64,000 nucleotides of DNA, from positions 1,054,001 through 1,118,000 of the forward strand of contig NC_013169.1 of NCBI RefSeq assembly GCF_000023925.1, in the 5' to 3' direction. The translations under genes and the position numbers were made by a program. Positions 38,322 to 48,058 of the stretch are shown here, in pieces (the first letter of the stretch is position 1; each line of letters begins with the position of its first letter). The notes under the pieces are model-generated. The model made no database searches, had not been told where the DNA came from, and worked only from the letters and a program-made list of their open reading frames with translations. The stretch comes from Kytococcus sedentarius DSM 20547 (GTDB lineage Bacteria; Actinomycetota; Actinomycetes; Actinomycetales; Dermatophilaceae).

Positions 38322-40121
38322 GTGCGCGCCGTCCGTCCTGCCCTCGCCCTCACCCTCTCGATGGGGGCGCTGTGCCTCGCCCCGACCGCCCACGCCGGGG
38401 CGGCCGTGGAGCTCGAGGTCCTCTCCAGCCACTCCCACGGCGCCTTCGACGAGGCCGCTGCGGAGATCACCGCGCACGACCGCACCACCCAGCAGGTGGC
38501 CGTGGTGAACGCCGAGGCCGGCACCCTGGACGTCCTGGCGCTGGACGGCGCGGGCCAGCTGGCCCCCGCGGGCACCTTCAGCCCCGTCGGCCTCGAGGCA
38601 GCCGACGGCTCGGTGATCGGGGAGGGCGCCGAGGTGAACTCGGTGGACATCTCCTCCGACGGGCTGGTGGCCCTGGCCGTGGAGGCACCGGACAAGGTCT
38701 CGCCGGGGTGGGTGGTGCTCGGTCACCTGACCACGGGCGGGTTCGCTGCCGAGTCCACCGTCCGCGTGGGCTCCCAGCCCGACATGGTCCGGATCTCGCC
38801 GACCGGGACGCACGTCCTCACGGCCGATGAGGGGGAGCCCGCCGACGACTTCTCCGTGGACCCCGCCGGCACGGTCAGCATCATCGGGTTGTCCGCCGGT
38901 GCCGCGGGGGTGGAGCAGGAGGACGTCCGCACCGTGGGCTTCGCCTCCTTCGCCGACTCCCTCGACCCCGCGGTGCGGGTCTTCGGGCCCGACGTGCCGG
39001 CTCCCTCGGGCGCGCCCAGCCGGGTGGAGCGGAACCTCGAGCCCGAGTACGTGGCCGTGGACCCGACGGGGACGACCGCCCTGGTCACCCTGCAGGAGGC
39101 GAACGCGCTGGCCGTGGTCGACATCGCCTCGGCACGGGTGACAGACGTGCGCCCCATGAGCGCCAAGAACTGGGAGCAGTTCGCGCTGGACAGCTCGAAG
39201 GAGGACGAGCAGGCCCGCACCTTCGGTGGCCTGCCGATCGAGGCGATGCTGCAGCCCGACGCCATCGAGCCCTTCACCAGCGGGTCAGAGACCTTCTACG
39301 TGACCGCCAACGAGGGCGACGTCCGCGAGTGGGGTGACTACACCGAGGAGACGACGATCGGCGAGGTGGAGCTCTCGGCGTTCCCCGACCTGGATGCGGC
39401 GTGGTTCCAGTCCGAGGAGGTCGCCGGCGACCTGAAGATCAGTGCCGAGCACGGGAAGGACCCCGAGACGGGGACCCACAGCGCGCTGCATTCCTTCGGT
39501 GGCCGCTCGTTCTCGGTGGTGGACGCCTCGGGTCGGACGGTGTTCGAGTCCGGGGGCCTGCTCGAGGAGCTCGTGGCCGGCCTCATCGCCGACGGCACGC
39601 TGCCGGAGCACGCCTGGAACGCCAACCACGACGAGAACCCGTCGCTCGACTCGCGCAGCGACGACAAGGGCGTCGAGCCGGAGGCGGCCACCGTGGGCGA
39701 GGTCGACGGCACCCCCTACCTGTTCCTGGGCCTCGAGCGCATCTCCGGGATCATGGTCTTCGACCTCACCGACCCGCGGGACCCACAGTTCGTCACCTGG
39801 GCCGACAACCGCGGCTGGGAGGTCGAGTACGACGGCGAGGCCGCCGCCGGCCAGGGCGACCTGGGCCCCGAGGGCCTCGAGTTCGTGCCCGCCGACGCGA
39901 GCCCCACCGGTGCGCCGCTGCTGGTGGTCGGCAACGAGGTCTCGGGCACGACCACCGTGTGGAGCGTCACCGGCTCCGGTGGGCCCATCATCGACACCGG
40001 GCGCGACGCGGACCGCTCGATGGGGGCCGGCCTGCTGGTGGGGACGCTCGGACTGGGCCTCGTCGCCGCCGGCGGGGTGGCGCTGGGCGCCGCGCGCCGT
40101 CAGGCGGTCAGCCGGGGCTGA
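38322..40121 (+). CDS. choice-of-anchor I family secreted protein with GPIIDTG anchor (member 4)
   Basis: 599 residues. GTG 38322 follows AGGAG. The signal peptide ends at TAHA. The body shows the choice-of-anchor I pattern: SVDISSDGLVALAV, GTHVLTADEGEP, VSIIGLS, YVTANEGDVREWGDY, HDENPSLDSRSDDKGVEPEA. It resembles a beta-propeller and may be related to secreted phosphatases. The C-terminus is GPIIDTG, a spacer, a helix (GAGLLVGTLGLGLVAAGGVAL) and ARRQAVSRG. In the family the anchor type varies between taxa, which supports reading this ending as an anchor. The end overlaps pncA by 22 bases tail to tail. Confidence 0.82.
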   Translation: MRAVRPALALTLSMGALCLAPTAHAGAAVELEVLSSHSHGAFDEAAAEITAHDRTTQQVAVVNAEAGTLDVLALDGAGQLAPAGTFSPVGLEAADGSVIGEGAEVNSVDISSDGLVALAVEAPDKVSPGWVVLGHLTTGGFAAESTVRVGSQPDMVRISPTGTHVLTADEGEPADDFSVDPAGTVSIIGLSAGAAGVEQEDVRTVGFASFADSLDPAVRVFGPDVPAPSGAPSRVERNLEPEYVAVDPTGTTALVTLQEANALAVVDIASARVTDVRPMSAKNWEQFALDSSKEDEQARTFGGLPIEAMLQPDAIEPFTSGSETFYVTANEGDVREWGDYTEETTIGEVELSAFPDLDAAWFQSEEVAGDLKISAEHGKDPETGTHSALHSFGGRSFSVVDASGRTVFESGGLLEELVAGLIADGTLPEHAWNANHDENPSLDSRSDDKGVEPEAATVGEVDGTPYLFLGLERISGIMVFDLTDPRDPQFVTWADNRGWEVEYDGEAAAGQGDLGPEGLEFVPADASPTGAPLLVVGNEVSGTTTVWSVTGSGGPIIDTGRDADRSMGAGLLVGTLGLGLVAAGGVALGAARRQAVSRG

Positions 40122-40735
40122 CCCTCGGTCGTGGCCCCGGCGGCCTCCATCTCCTGCACGGCGGAGGTGGAGGCCGCCTCGTCGACGCCGCTGGTGAGGC
40201 CCAGCAGGACGTGGGCGGAGAAGCCGGCCGAGAGGGCGTCGATCACGGTGGCGCGCACGCAGTGGTCGGTGGCGATCCCGCACACCTCCACCGCGTCGAT
40301 GCCCCGGTCACGCAGCCAGGTCGCCAGCATCGTGGGGTCGGTGTCGCCCTCGCTGGTGTCGCCGTCGCTGGCCAGGTGGCCCTCGAAGCCGCTGTAGGCG
40401 GCCTCGAAGCGGCCCTTGCGGAAGACGGCGTCGAAGGTCTCGGCGACCTCGGCCACCGCCGGGTGGAACGCGGCGCCCTCGGTGCCCACCTCGCAGTGCA
40501 CCGGCCATGAGTCCACGAAGTCCGGGTTGTCCGACCAGTGGTCTCCCGGGTCCTCGTGCCAGTCCTGGGTGGCCACCACCGCGGCGTAGCGGTCGCCGGC
40601 GTCGCGCACGTGCTGCGCGACCGCGTGGGCCACCGCATCACCTCCGGTGGTGGCCAGGCTGCCGCCGGGGCAGAAGTCGTTCTGCACGTCCACCACCAGC
40701 AGGGCGGTCGTGTTCGGTGCCGTCTCGCGCGTCAT
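40100..40735 (-). CDS. pncA: nicotinamidase / isochorismatase family hydrolase
   Basis: 211 residues. Turns nicotinamide to nicotinate for NAD salvage. The catalytic triad is D16 (VVDVQNDF), K107 (FRKGRF) and C159 (ATDHCV). Metal-site residues include D58 and H60 (QDWHEDP). It starts four bases inside pncB, so both salvage enzymes are made together. Confidence 0.92.
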   Translation of the reverse strand: MTRETAPNTTALLVVDVQNDFCPGGSLATTGGDAVAHAVAQHVRDAGDRYAAVVATQDWHEDPGDHWSDNPDFVDSWPVHCEVGTEGAAFHPAVAEVAETFDAVFRKGRFEAAYSGFEGHLASDGDTSEGDTDPTMLATWLRDRGIDAVEVCGIATDHCVRATVIDALSAGFSAHVLLGLTSGVDEAASTSAVQEMEAAGATTEGQPRLTA

Positions 40736-42072
40736 GCCTGCGGCTCCTTCCCCAGCGCCTGTGCGGACGCCGGTAGCTCGTCGATGAACAGGGTCGGGAT
40801 CGCCGGTTCACCGGCCGAGAGGCGCAGTGCGCCGGCGGGCAGCTCCGCGCGGGAGGTCGCGTGGCGCGCCCGGGCTGCCTCCAGCCCCGCCGCACCGGTG
40901 GGCACCACCACCTCCCCGGCCAGGACGAGGGGCACCAGGAGCTCGCGGTCGTCGTCGTCGCCCGCCGGCTGCTCACCGATCCCCACGAGCTCGGCCGTGG
41001 CCACCCCGTCGGCGATGCGGCGCACCGCGTGCTTGCGCCCGCCCACGGACTTCTTCCGGGCGCTGGCCTTGGCGACGTCCACCATCACGCCGCCGTCGTC
41101 CTCGCGGGAGACGAGCTTGTAGACCATGCCCGCGGTCGGGTGCCCCGAGCCGGTCACCAGCCGGGTGCCCACGCCGTAGGCGTCCACCGGGCCGGCGGCG
41201 AGCGAGGCGATGGCGTACTCGTCCAGGTCGCTGGTCACGACGATGCGGGTGTCCCCGGCCCCCAGCTCGTCGAGCTGCTGCCGCACGGCGTGGGCCTGGC
41301 CGAGCAGGTCACCGGAGTCCAGGCGCACCCCGCCCAGGCCGGTGCCGGCCACCTCGATGGCCGTCTGGACGCCGCGCGTCACGTCGTAGGTGTCCACGAG
41401 CAGCGTCGTGTCGACCCCCAGGGAGTCCACCTGGGCGGCGAAGGCGGTGCGCTCGTCGTCGTGCAGGAGGGTGAAGGAATGGGCGGCGGTCCCCGCGGTG
41501 GGCACACCCCAGCGGCGCCCGGCCTCGAGGTTCGAGGTGGAGGCGAACCCCGCGATGTGGGCCGCGCGGGCGGCCGCCACGGCCGACCCCTCCGAGGTGC
41601 GGCGGGAGCCCATCTCGATGCAGGGTCGGTCGCCCGCAACGGCGGTCATCCGGCTGGCTGCGGAGGCGACGGCGGAGTCGTGGTTGAGCATGGAGAGGGC
41701 CAGCGTCTCCAGCACGACCCCCTCGGCGAAGCTGGCCTCGACCACCAGCAGGGGCGAGTGCCCGAAGTACACCTCACCCTCCGGGTACCCGTGAATGTCC
41801 CCGGAGAACCGGTAGTCCGCGAGCCACTCCAGAGTCGGGTCGTCGACCACCTCGTGGCGGCGCAGGTGCTCGAGCTCCGGCTCGCCGAAGGTGAAGTCGG
41901 CCAGGGCCTCCAGGAAGCGGCCGGTGCCGGCCACCACGCCGTACCGGCGACCCTCGGGGAGCTTGCGGGCGAACAGCTCGAAGACGCTGCGGCGGCTGGC
42001 GGTCCCGGCGCGCAGGGCAGCCTGCACCATCGTCAGCTCGTAGTGGTCGGTCATCAGGGCGGTGCTGGTCAC
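40732..42072 (-). CDS. pncB: nicotinate phosphoribosyltransferase
   Basis: 446 residues. Makes nicotinate mononucleotide from nicotinate and PRPP. Typical features are TDHYELTMVQAAL at the N-terminus, the HDSAVASAASRM region, TSNLEAGRRWGVPTAGTAAHS, and GVRLDSGDL. GTG start at 42072, six bases from a TAGGGT box, so probably leaderless. pncA follows in the same operon. Confidence 0.93.
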   Translation of the reverse strand: MTSTALMTDHYELTMVQAALRAGTASRRSVFELFARKLPEGRRYGVVAGTGRFLEALADFTFGEPELEHLRRHEVVDDPTLEWLADYRFSGDIHGYPEGEVYFGHSPLLVVEASFAEGVVLETLALSMLNHDSAVASAASRMTAVAGDRPCIEMGSRRTSEGSAVAAARAAHIAGFASTSNLEAGRRWGVPTAGTAAHSFTLLHDDERTAFAAQVDSLGVDTTLLVDTYDVTRGVQTAIEVAGTGLGGVRLDSGDLLGQAHAVRQQLDELGAGDTRIVVTSDLDEYAIASLAAGPVDAYGVGTRLVTGSGHPTAGMVYKLVSREDDGGVMVDVAKASARKKSVGGRKHAVRRIADGVATAELVGIGEQPAGDDDDRELLVPLVLAGEVVVPTGAAGLEAARARHATSRAELPAGALRLSAGEPAIPTLFIDELPASAQALGKEPQA

Positions 42073-42078
42073 GCGTCC

Positions 42079-42084
42079 ACCCTA
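42079..42084 (-). promoter_or_regulatory. -10 box, probable leaderless promoter of pncB-pncA
   Basis: TAGGGT on the minus strand, six bases before the GTG at 42072. Confidence 0.45.
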
Positions 42085-42126
42085 GGCGCCTGTGGGCTCG
42101 GCGTGCCGGCTGTCGGTGCGTTTCCC

Positions 42127-42132
42127 TACAGT
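42127..42132 (+). promoter_or_regulatory. -10 box, probable leaderless promoter of clpS
   Basis: TACAGT, six bases before the GTG at 42139. Confidence 0.5.
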
Positions 42133-42138
42133 GGGGGC

Positions 42139-42447
42139 GTGGCTGAACCTCTTGACCCGATCCCGCTGTCCGACCCGGAGGGCGCGGTGGCGCTGGCGGA
42201 CCGGGCGGCGACCGACGCGCCCTGGTACACGCTGGTGTGGAACGACCCGGTGAACCTCATGAGCTACGTGACCTTTGTGCTCATGGACCACTTCGGCTAC
42301 CCGCAGCGCACGGCGGAGGCGATGATGATGGACATCCACACCAAGGGGCGGTGCGTGGTCTCAACCGGCAGCCGGGAGGCCATGGAGGTCGACACCAAGG
42401 CCATGCAGGAGTACGGCCTGTGGGCGACGCTGGGGCAGGACTCCTGA
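42139..42447 (+). CDS. clpS: ClpS adaptor of the Clp protease
   Basis: 102 residues. Delivers N-degron substrates to ClpAP/ClpCP. The folded core begins at PWYTLVWNDPVNLMSYV and includes HTKGRCVVSTGSREAME. The N-terminal 28 residues are a flexible extension. GTG start with a -10 box six bases away. Its stop overlaps the DUF2017 gene (TGATG), the usual actinobacterial pairing. Confidence 0.93.
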   Translation: MAEPLDPIPLSDPEGAVALADRAATDAPWYTLVWNDPVNLMSYVTFVLMDHFGYPQRTAEAMMMDIHTKGRCVVSTGSREAMEVDTKAMQEYGLWATLGQDS

Positions 42448-43211
42448 TGGCGCGCGCGTTCCGCTGGGAGGGTGATGCCGCCGTGGCCCACCTCGACGAC
42501 GTGGAGCTGGGCGTCCTGCGTGAGAGCGCCACCGCGGTGGTCCTGCTGCTCGGGGGCATCCCGGGCGTGGACGAGCGGGTGGACCCCGCGGCCGGGGGGC
42601 TCCGGGGAGGGGACCGCTCGGACGAGGCGCCTGCCGGGGAGGCGGAGGACCAGGCGTCGGTCGACGCCCGCTTCGAGGCACTGACGGTGGGTCTGCACCC
42701 CTCGTTGCCGGGGCAGGACGATCCGGGAGAACCGGCGGCCCCGGGCGGGCTCCGCCGGATCTCGCCGCTGGACCTGCTCAACCAGCCCGGGGCCGACCCT
42801 GCGCTGCACCGCCTGTTCCCCGAGGCCCACCCCCTGCACGCGGACATCGCGCTGGAGTTCGCCGACGTGGCGCACGCAGGCATCCGCCGCACCAAGTTGA
42901 CGAACCTGAACGCCCTCATCGCTGCGTGCGATCAGGCGGGGGAGACCGGCGTCATGGCCCTGGAGCTGGACGCTGCCCGGCAGGTGCTGGCCGCGATGAC
43001 CGACATCCGCATCGTGCTGGCTGACCGGCTCGGGATCGAGGAGGACGGCGACGCCGAGCAGGCCGATGCCCGCACGGCGTGGTTGATCCGGCAGGCCGAG
43101 CGGGGCGAGCGCCTCGACGAGGGGGAGGAGCGCGACCTGCAGCTGGGCCTGCACCACGGCTTCCTGGGCTGGATGCAGGAGACGCTCGTCGAGGCGCTGA
43201 TGCGCCGGTGA
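42447..43211 (+). CDS. DUF2017 protein
   Basis: 254 residues, cytoplasmic. The C-terminal half carries the family pattern (RISPLDLLNQPGADPALHRLFP, then RRTKLTNLNALI, and GFLGWMQETLVEALMR). An Asp/Glu/Gly-rich insert (about 50-70) separates the halves. Always found next to clpS in actinobacteria as far as I recall, so a role in Clp proteolysis is possible. Function unknown. Confidence 0.8.
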   Translation: MARAFRWEGDAAVAHLDDVELGVLRESATAVVLLLGGIPGVDERVDPAAGGLRGGDRSDEAPAGEAEDQASVDARFEALTVGLHPSLPGQDDPGEPAAPGGLRRISPLDLLNQPGADPALHRLFPEAHPLHADIALEFADVAHAGIRRTKLTNLNALIAACDQAGETGVMALELDAARQVLAAMTDIRIVLADRLGIEEDGDAEQADARTAWLIRQAERGERLDEGEERDLQLGLHHGFLGWMQETLVEALMRR

Positions 43212-43258
43212 CCTCCGGCCCCGCAGCCCGTCCGGGCAGCCAGGGGGTGTCCCTGTCC

Positions 43259-43264
43259 TAGGCT
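43259..43264 (+). promoter_or_regulatory. -10 box of gltX
   Basis: TAGGCT, nine bases before ATG 43274. It argues for that ATG over the GTG at 43265, which would lie directly against the box. Confidence 0.4.
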
Positions 43265-43273
43265 GTGGACACC

Positions 43274-44863
43274 ATGACTGCAGCCGCTGACCAGACCCTC
43301 GCCCCCGCCGCCCACGCCTCCGAACACGGGGAGGTGACCGGCTCGGACGTGCGCGTCCGCTTCTGTCCCAGCCCCACGGGCACCCCGCACGTGGGCCTGG
43401 CGCGCACCGCCCTGTTCAACTGGGCCTACGCACGTCACACCGGCGGGACCTTCGTCTTCCGGCTGGAGGACACCGACGCCAGCCGTGACTCCGAGGAGTC
43501 CGCACAGGGCATCTACGACATGCTCGAGTGGCTGGGCATGACCCCCGATGAGGGGGTGCACGAGGGTGGCCCCCACGCCCCCTACCGGCAGAGCGAGCGC
43601 CACGACCGCCACGCGGAGGTGGCGCGCAAGCTCGTGGAGGCCGGGTACGCCTACGAGTCCTTCTCCACGCCGGAGGAGGTCGAGGAGCGCCACCGGGCCG
43701 CCGGGCGGGACCCGAAGCTGGGCTACGACAACCACGACCGCGAGCTCACCGACGAGCAGAAGGACGCCTTCCGCGCCGAGGGCCGCGAGCCGGTGCTGCG
43801 CCTGCGCATGCCGGACGAGGACATCACCTTCACCGACATGGTGCGCGGTGAGGTGACCTTCCCTGCCGGGCAGATCCCGGACTTCGTGATCGTCCGCGGC
43901 AACGGTGTGCCGCTGTACACCCTGGTGAACCCGGTCGACGACGCCGCCATGCGGATCACCCACGTGATCCGCGGCGAGGACCTGCTGAGCTCCACCCCCC
44001 GCCAGATCGCGCTGTACCGCGCCCTCATCGCCATCGGGGAGGCCGAGCGGGTGCCCACCTTCGGCCACCTGCCGCTGGTACTGGGCAACGGCACCAAGAA
44101 GCTCTCCAAGCGCGACCCGGAGGCCGACCTGTTCCTGCACCGCGACCGCGGCTTCGTGCGCGAGGGGATGATCAACTACCTGGCCCTGCTCGGCTGGTCG
44201 ATCGGTGCGGACCGGGACGTGTTCACCCCGCAGGAGTTCGTCGAGGCCTTCGACGTGCACGCGGTGAACCCCAACCCGGCGCGGTGGGACCAGAAGAAGG
44301 CTGAGTCCATCAACGGTGACCACCTGCGGATGCTGGATGCGGGCGAGTTCACCGGCCGCCTCCTGCCGCACCTGCAGGACGCCGGGGTGCTCCCGGACCG
44401 TCCCTCGATGGGGGAGATGGCGCGCCTCAAGAGCGTCGCCGAGCTCGTGCAGACACGCGTGCCCGTCCTGAGCGAGGCCGTGGGCCTGGTGCGCCCCTTC
44501 TTCGTGGAGGACGCCGCCCTGGAGCGCGACGAGAACGCCGTGGCCGGCCTCAAGGAGGACGCCCCCGGCGTGCTCGACGCGGCCATCACGGCACTGACGG
44601 ACCTGCCGGACACCCCGCCCGTGGTGCTGGGCGACCCGTCGGCCGAGCGCGGCGGGCGCTGGGCCACCCAGGACATCGAGTCCGCCCTGCGGGAGGCGCT
44701 GCTCGACGGGATGGGCCTCAAGCCGAAGGTGGCCTTCACGCCGCTGCGGGTCGCGGTCAGCGGCGCGAGGGTGTCGCCGCCCCTGTTCGAGTCCATGGAG
44801 ATCCTCGGCAAGCACTCCACGCTCGCCCGCCTGCAGTCCCTGCGTGACCAGCTCAGCGCCTGA
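43274..44863 (+). CDS. gltX: glutamyl-tRNA synthetase
   Basis: 529 residues. Class I synthetase: [21 protein letters not shown] carries the HIGH-like motif (HVGL), and KKLSKRDPE is the KMSKS equivalent. It charges tRNA-Glu, and in most actinobacteria also tRNA-Gln as the amidation substrate. tRNA-Gln and tRNA-Glu genes lie just downstream. ATG 43274 was chosen from the -10 box; about 25 disordered residues precede the catalytic core. Confidence 0.94.
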   Translation: MTAAADQTLAPAAHASEHGEVTGSDVRVRFCPSPTGTPHVGLARTALFNWAYARHTGGTFVFRLEDTDASRDSEESAQGIYDMLEWLGMTPDEGVHEGGPHAPYRQSERHDRHAEVARKLVEAGYAYESFSTPEEVEERHRAAGRDPKLGYDNHDRELTDEQKDAFRAEGREPVLRLRMPDEDITFTDMVRGEVTFPAGQIPDFVIVRGNGVPLYTLVNPVDDAAMRITHVIRGEDLLSSTPRQIALYRALIAIGEAERVPTFGHLPLVLGNGTKKLSKRDPEADLFLHRDRGFVREGMINYLALLGWSIGADRDVFTPQEFVEAFDVHAVNPNPARWDQKKAESINGDHLRMLDAGEFTGRLLPHLQDAGVLPDRPSMGEMARLKSVAELVQTRVPVLSEAVGLVRPFFVEDAALERDENAVAGLKEDAPGVLDAAITALTDLPDTPPVVLGDPSAERGGRWATQDIESALREALLDGMGLKPKVAFTPLRVAVSGARVSPPLFESMEILGKHSTLARLQSLRDQLSA

Positions 44864-45017
44864 GCGCCCTGAGCGCCCTCCTACGGGCGGCCCGTGCGCG
44901 GATTGGCGAACCGGGGCGATCCTGTGTAAGGTGTCGCCTCGGTTCGCCCCACGGGGCGGGCTGGTCACGGGCCCGGGTCATGACCTTCGGAAATGGCCCA
45001 GTTCCGGTGAAAACCCT

Positions 45018-45092
45018 TGGGGTATGGTGTAATTGGCAGCACGAGTGATTCTGGTTCACTTAGTCTAGGTTCGAGTCCTGGTACCCCAGCCA
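45018..45092 (+). tRNA. tRNA-Gln (anticodon CTG)
   Basis: TGGGGTA pairs with TACCCCA (45082-45088). The anticodon loop is GATTCTGGTTC, and the T-arm contains GGTTCGAGTCC. A discriminator G and CCA are encoded (45089-45092). Confidence 0.9.
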
Positions 45093-45184
45093 GCAGTGTG
45101 GTGGAGAGCTCAGCACGAGCCCGGCCCGAAGCGCTGCGGAGGCGCACCACCTGTGGTAGTGTCCTCCAGTCGCGAAAGCGATAC

Positions 45185-45257
45185 GGCCCCGTTGTGTAGC
45201 GGCCTAGCACGCCGCCCTCTCAAGGCGGTAGCGCGGGTTCAAATCCCGTCGGGGCTA
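45185..45257 (+). tRNA. tRNA-Glu (anticodon CTC)
   Basis: GGCCCCG pairs with CGGGGCT (one G-U pair). The anticodon loop is CCCTCTCAA, the T-arm GGTTCAAATCC. Unlike the preceding tRNA, CCA is not encoded (ACAA follows). Confidence 0.9.
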
Positions 45258-45263
45258 CAAGCC

Positions 45264-45295
45264 GAAGGACCCCGGTCATCCGACCGGGGTCCTTC
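45264..45295 (+). terminator. terminator after the tRNA pair
   Basis: GAAGGACCCCGGTC and GACCGGGGTCCTTC form a perfect 14-bp stem with an ATCC loop, followed by GTTGTG. Confidence 0.85.
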
Positions 45296-45499
45296 GTTGT
45301 GCGCAGGCCTCGGAGGGCCGTGGGTGTGCCCGCGAGAGGCGTGTGGGGGCCCGGAGAAGGGCTGACGGGTGTGCCCAAGGTCACGGCCCGGTTGCAATCC
45401 CCGCAGATCCTTGGTTCGTCTACACCCCTCTGCCTACTCTCGCCACCGGAGGAGCCCCCATCCCCTCCCTGGCCCGGCACACGACCGAGAGGTGGCCCC

Positions 45500-45820
45500 A
45501 TGAACAAGGCGGACCTGGCAAGAATCCTGGAACCGATCGTGGGAGGTCAGGGCGTTGCGTCCCAGTGCGTCGACGTCCTGGTCGACGCAATGATCCGGGA
45601 GGTGGCCGCCGGTGGCACGGTCACCCTCACCGGATTCGGCACCTTCGAACGGGTGGAGCGCGCACCGCGCACCGGCCGGAACCCCCGCACCGGGGAGGTG
45701 GTCCGCATCCCGGGGACCGCTGGCCCCCGGTTCCGTCCCAGCCCGATGTTCCGGGGCTTCGTGGCCGATCCCTCCACTTTGCCCGAGAGCGGCTGCGCAG
45801 GCGGTCGCAGCCGGGGCTGA
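45500..45820 (+). CDS. HU-family DNA-binding protein
   Basis: 106 residues. Nucleoid protein that bends DNA as a dimer. MNKADLARILEP and VTLTGFGTFERVERAPRTGRN, followed by PRTGEVVRIPGTAGPRFRPS, is the HU core with its DNA-binding arms. A short extra tail (PSTLPESGCAGGRSRG) exceeds usual HU length. AGAGG lies just before the ATG. The 242 bases between the tRNA and this gene hold the terminator and a possible -10 (TACTCT); nothing else is seen. Confidence 0.88.
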   Translation: MNKADLARILEPIVGGQGVASQCVDVLVDAMIREVAAGGTVTLTGFGTFERVERAPRTGRNPRTGEVVRIPGTAGPRFRPSPMFRGFVADPSTLPESGCAGGRSRG

Positions 45821-45892
45821 GGCCTGCACCACGACCCTGCCCCTGCGGCGTAGTCTGTCCGCGTACCTGACCATGCGCAGCAGAGGACGACC

Positions 45893-46894
45893 ATGACGCA
45901 CGCCGCCGTGCTCGGAGCCGGCAGTTGGGGCACCGCCTTCGCCCAGGTGCTCGCCGACGCCGGCACGCAGGTGACCCTGTGGGGCCGTCGGCCCGAGTTG
46001 GTGGACGGCATCAACCGCGACCACCAGAACGGTGACTACCTGCCCGGGCACGTGCTGCCCGAGGGGCTGCGGGCCACCACCGACGTGGCCGAGGCGTGCG
46101 ACGGGGCGCAGATCGTGGTGCTGGCCGTGCCCTCCCAGACCCTGCGGGAGAACCTCCGCGACTGGGGGCCGGTCATCGGCCCGGACGCGACGGTGGTGTC
46201 GCTCATGAAGGGCATCGAGCTCGGGACCGGTCTGCGAATGAGCGAGGTGATCGCCGAGGCGGCCGGCATCGACAGCGCCCGCGTGGCGGTGGTCTCCGGG
46301 CCGAACCTCGCGCGGGAGATCGTGGAGCGTCAGCCCTCGGCCTCCGTGGTGGCCTGCGCCGACACCGAACGGGCGGACGCAGTCGCCGAGGCCTGCGACG
46401 CACGCTACTTCCGCCCCTACACCTCCTCGGACGTCATCGGCGCCGAGATCGGTGGTGCGGTGAAGAACGTGGTGGCGCTGGCCGTCGGCATGTCCCAAGG
46501 CATGGGCTTCGGCGACAACACCTCGGCCATGCTCATCACCCGGGGCCTGGCCGAGATCACCCGACTCGGGAGCGCGCTGGGCGCCGATCCCACCACCTTC
46601 CTCGGGCTGGCCGGCGCCGGTGACCTCGTGGCCACCTGCTCCAGCGAGCTCTCCCGGAACCACCAGGTAGGTATGCGCCTGGGCCAGGGGGAGGAGCTCC
46701 AGCAGATCCTGGACTCGCAGAACCAGGTGGCCGAGGGCGTGAAGTCCTGCCGTTCGATCCTCCACGTCGCCCAGCAGCACGACATCCCGATGCCGATCGC
46801 CTCGGCCGTCGTCGGCGTGGTGCACGAGGGGGTCTCGGTGGAGGAGACCGCCCGGCGCCTCATGTCGCGCGTCCGCAAGGCCGAGCACTACTGA
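45893..46894 (+). CDS. gpsA: glycerol-3-phosphate dehydrogenase (NAD(P)+)
   Basis: 333 residues. Makes glycerol-3-phosphate for phospholipids. The Rossmann start is [39 protein letters not shown] and the catalytic-Lys segment [21 protein letters not shown] are typical. AGAGGACGACC precedes the ATG. Confidence 0.95.
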   Translation: MTHAAVLGAGSWGTAFAQVLADAGTQVTLWGRRPELVDGINRDHQNGDYLPGHVLPEGLRATTDVAEACDGAQIVVLAVPSQTLRENLRDWGPVIGPDATVVSLMKGIELGTGLRMSEVIAEAAGIDSARVAVVSGPNLAREIVERQPSASVVACADTERADAVAEACDARYFRPYTSSDVIGAEIGGAVKNVVALAVGMSQGMGFGDNTSAMLITRGLAEITRLGSALGADPTTFLGLAGAGDLVATCSSELSRNHQVGMRLGQGEELQQILDSQNQVAEGVKSCRSILHVAQQHDIPMPIASAVVGVVHEGVSVEETARRLMSRVRKAEHY

Positions 46895-46912
46895 CGCCCC
46901 GCGGGCTGCGAG

Positions 46913-46918
46913 TACGAT
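46913..46918 (+). promoter_or_regulatory. -10 box of ddl
   Basis: TACGAT, nine bases before ATG 46928, without a ribosome-binding site. Confidence 0.4.
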
Positions 46919-46927
46919 CCTGCGACC

Positions 46928-48058
46928 ATGAGTGCCTCGAACCAGACCCCGTCCTCGCGCCCCCGTGTCGCCGTCGTCTTCGGCGGCCGCTCCAGCGAGC
47001 ACCCCGTGTCCTGCGCGACCGCTGCCAGCGTCATGGCGGCCATCGACTCCACGAAGTGGGAGGTCGTCCCCATCGGCATCACCCGGGAGGGGCAGTGGGT
47101 GGTCTCCACCGCGACGCCCGAGGAGCTGGCCATCAGTGCGGGCCACATCCCCGAGGTCGCGGGGGGCGACGAGCACGTCATCGTCCCGCTGGGCTCGGCC
47201 CAGACCGACCTGCAGGTCGTGCGCCAGGGCCTCCCGCCCGAGCTCCTCGGTGAGGTGGACGTCGTCTTCCCGCTGCTGCACGGCCCGTTCGGGGAGGACG
47301 GCACCCTGCAGGGCCTGCTGGAGATGGCCGACCTGCGCTATGTGGGGTGTGGTGTGGCCTCCTCGGCGATGATGATGGACAAGCACCACATGAAGGTCAT
47401 CTTCGAGGCCGCTGGCCTCGAGGTGGGGCCCTACCGGGTGATCACCGACCGCATGTGGCGTGCCGACCGCCAGCAGGCCCTGGCCTCCGTCGAGGGGCTC
47501 GAGCTGCCGGTGTTCGTCAAGCCCGCGCGGGCCGGGTCCTCGATGGGGATCACCCGCGTGGACGACCTCGCGGACCTGGAGCAGGCGGTCGAGGCCGCCC
47601 GCGAGCACGACCTCAAGGTGGTGGTCGAGCAGGGCATCGACGGGCGCGAGCTCGAGTGCGCCGTGCTGGACGGACACGGGGCCGAGCCGCCGCGGGCCAG
47701 CACGGTCGGCGAGATCGTCGTCTCCGGCGGGCACGGCTTCTACGACTTCGAGGCCAAGTACCTCGACGAGTCCTCCACCACGCTCTCGGCCCCCGCGGAG
47801 GCGCCGGAGCAGGTCATCGAGGAGATCCGTCGCCTGGCCGTGCACGCCTTCGACGCGGCGGACTGCGAGGGGCTGGCGCGGGTCGACTTCTTCGTCACCC
47901 CCGACGAGCGCATCCTCATCAACGAGATCAACACGATGCCGGGCTTCACCCCGTACTCGATGTACCCCGCCCTGTGGGCGGCCTCAGGCATTTCTTACCC
48001 GGAACTGATCGACGAGCTGCTCACGCTGGCGCTGGAGCGCCCCCTCGGCCTGCGCTGA
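46928..48058 (+). CDS. ddl: D-alanine--D-alanine ligase
   Basis: 376 residues. ATP-grasp enzyme joining two D-alanines for peptidoglycan. VVFGGRSSEHPVSCATA, LLHGPFGEDGTLQG, VKPARAGSSMGITRV, and INEINTMPGFTPYSMYP are diagnostic. Its stop abuts the stop of the convergent lipoprotein gene with no gap. Confidence 0.95.
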   Translation: MSASNQTPSSRPRVAVVFGGRSSEHPVSCATAASVMAAIDSTKWEVVPIGITREGQWVVSTATPEELAISAGHIPEVAGGDEHVIVPLGSAQTDLQVVRQGLPPELLGEVDVVFPLLHGPFGEDGTLQGLLEMADLRYVGCGVASSAMMMDKHHMKVIFEAAGLEVGPYRVITDRMWRADRQQALASVEGLELPVFVKPARAGSSMGITRVDDLADLEQAVEAAREHDLKVVVEQGIDGRELECAVLDGHGAEPPRASTVGEIVVSGGHGFYDFEAKYLDESSTTLSAPAEAPEQVIEEIRRLAVHAFDAADCEGLARVDFFVTPDERILINEINTMPGFTPYSMYPALWAASGISYPELIDELLTLALERPLGLR

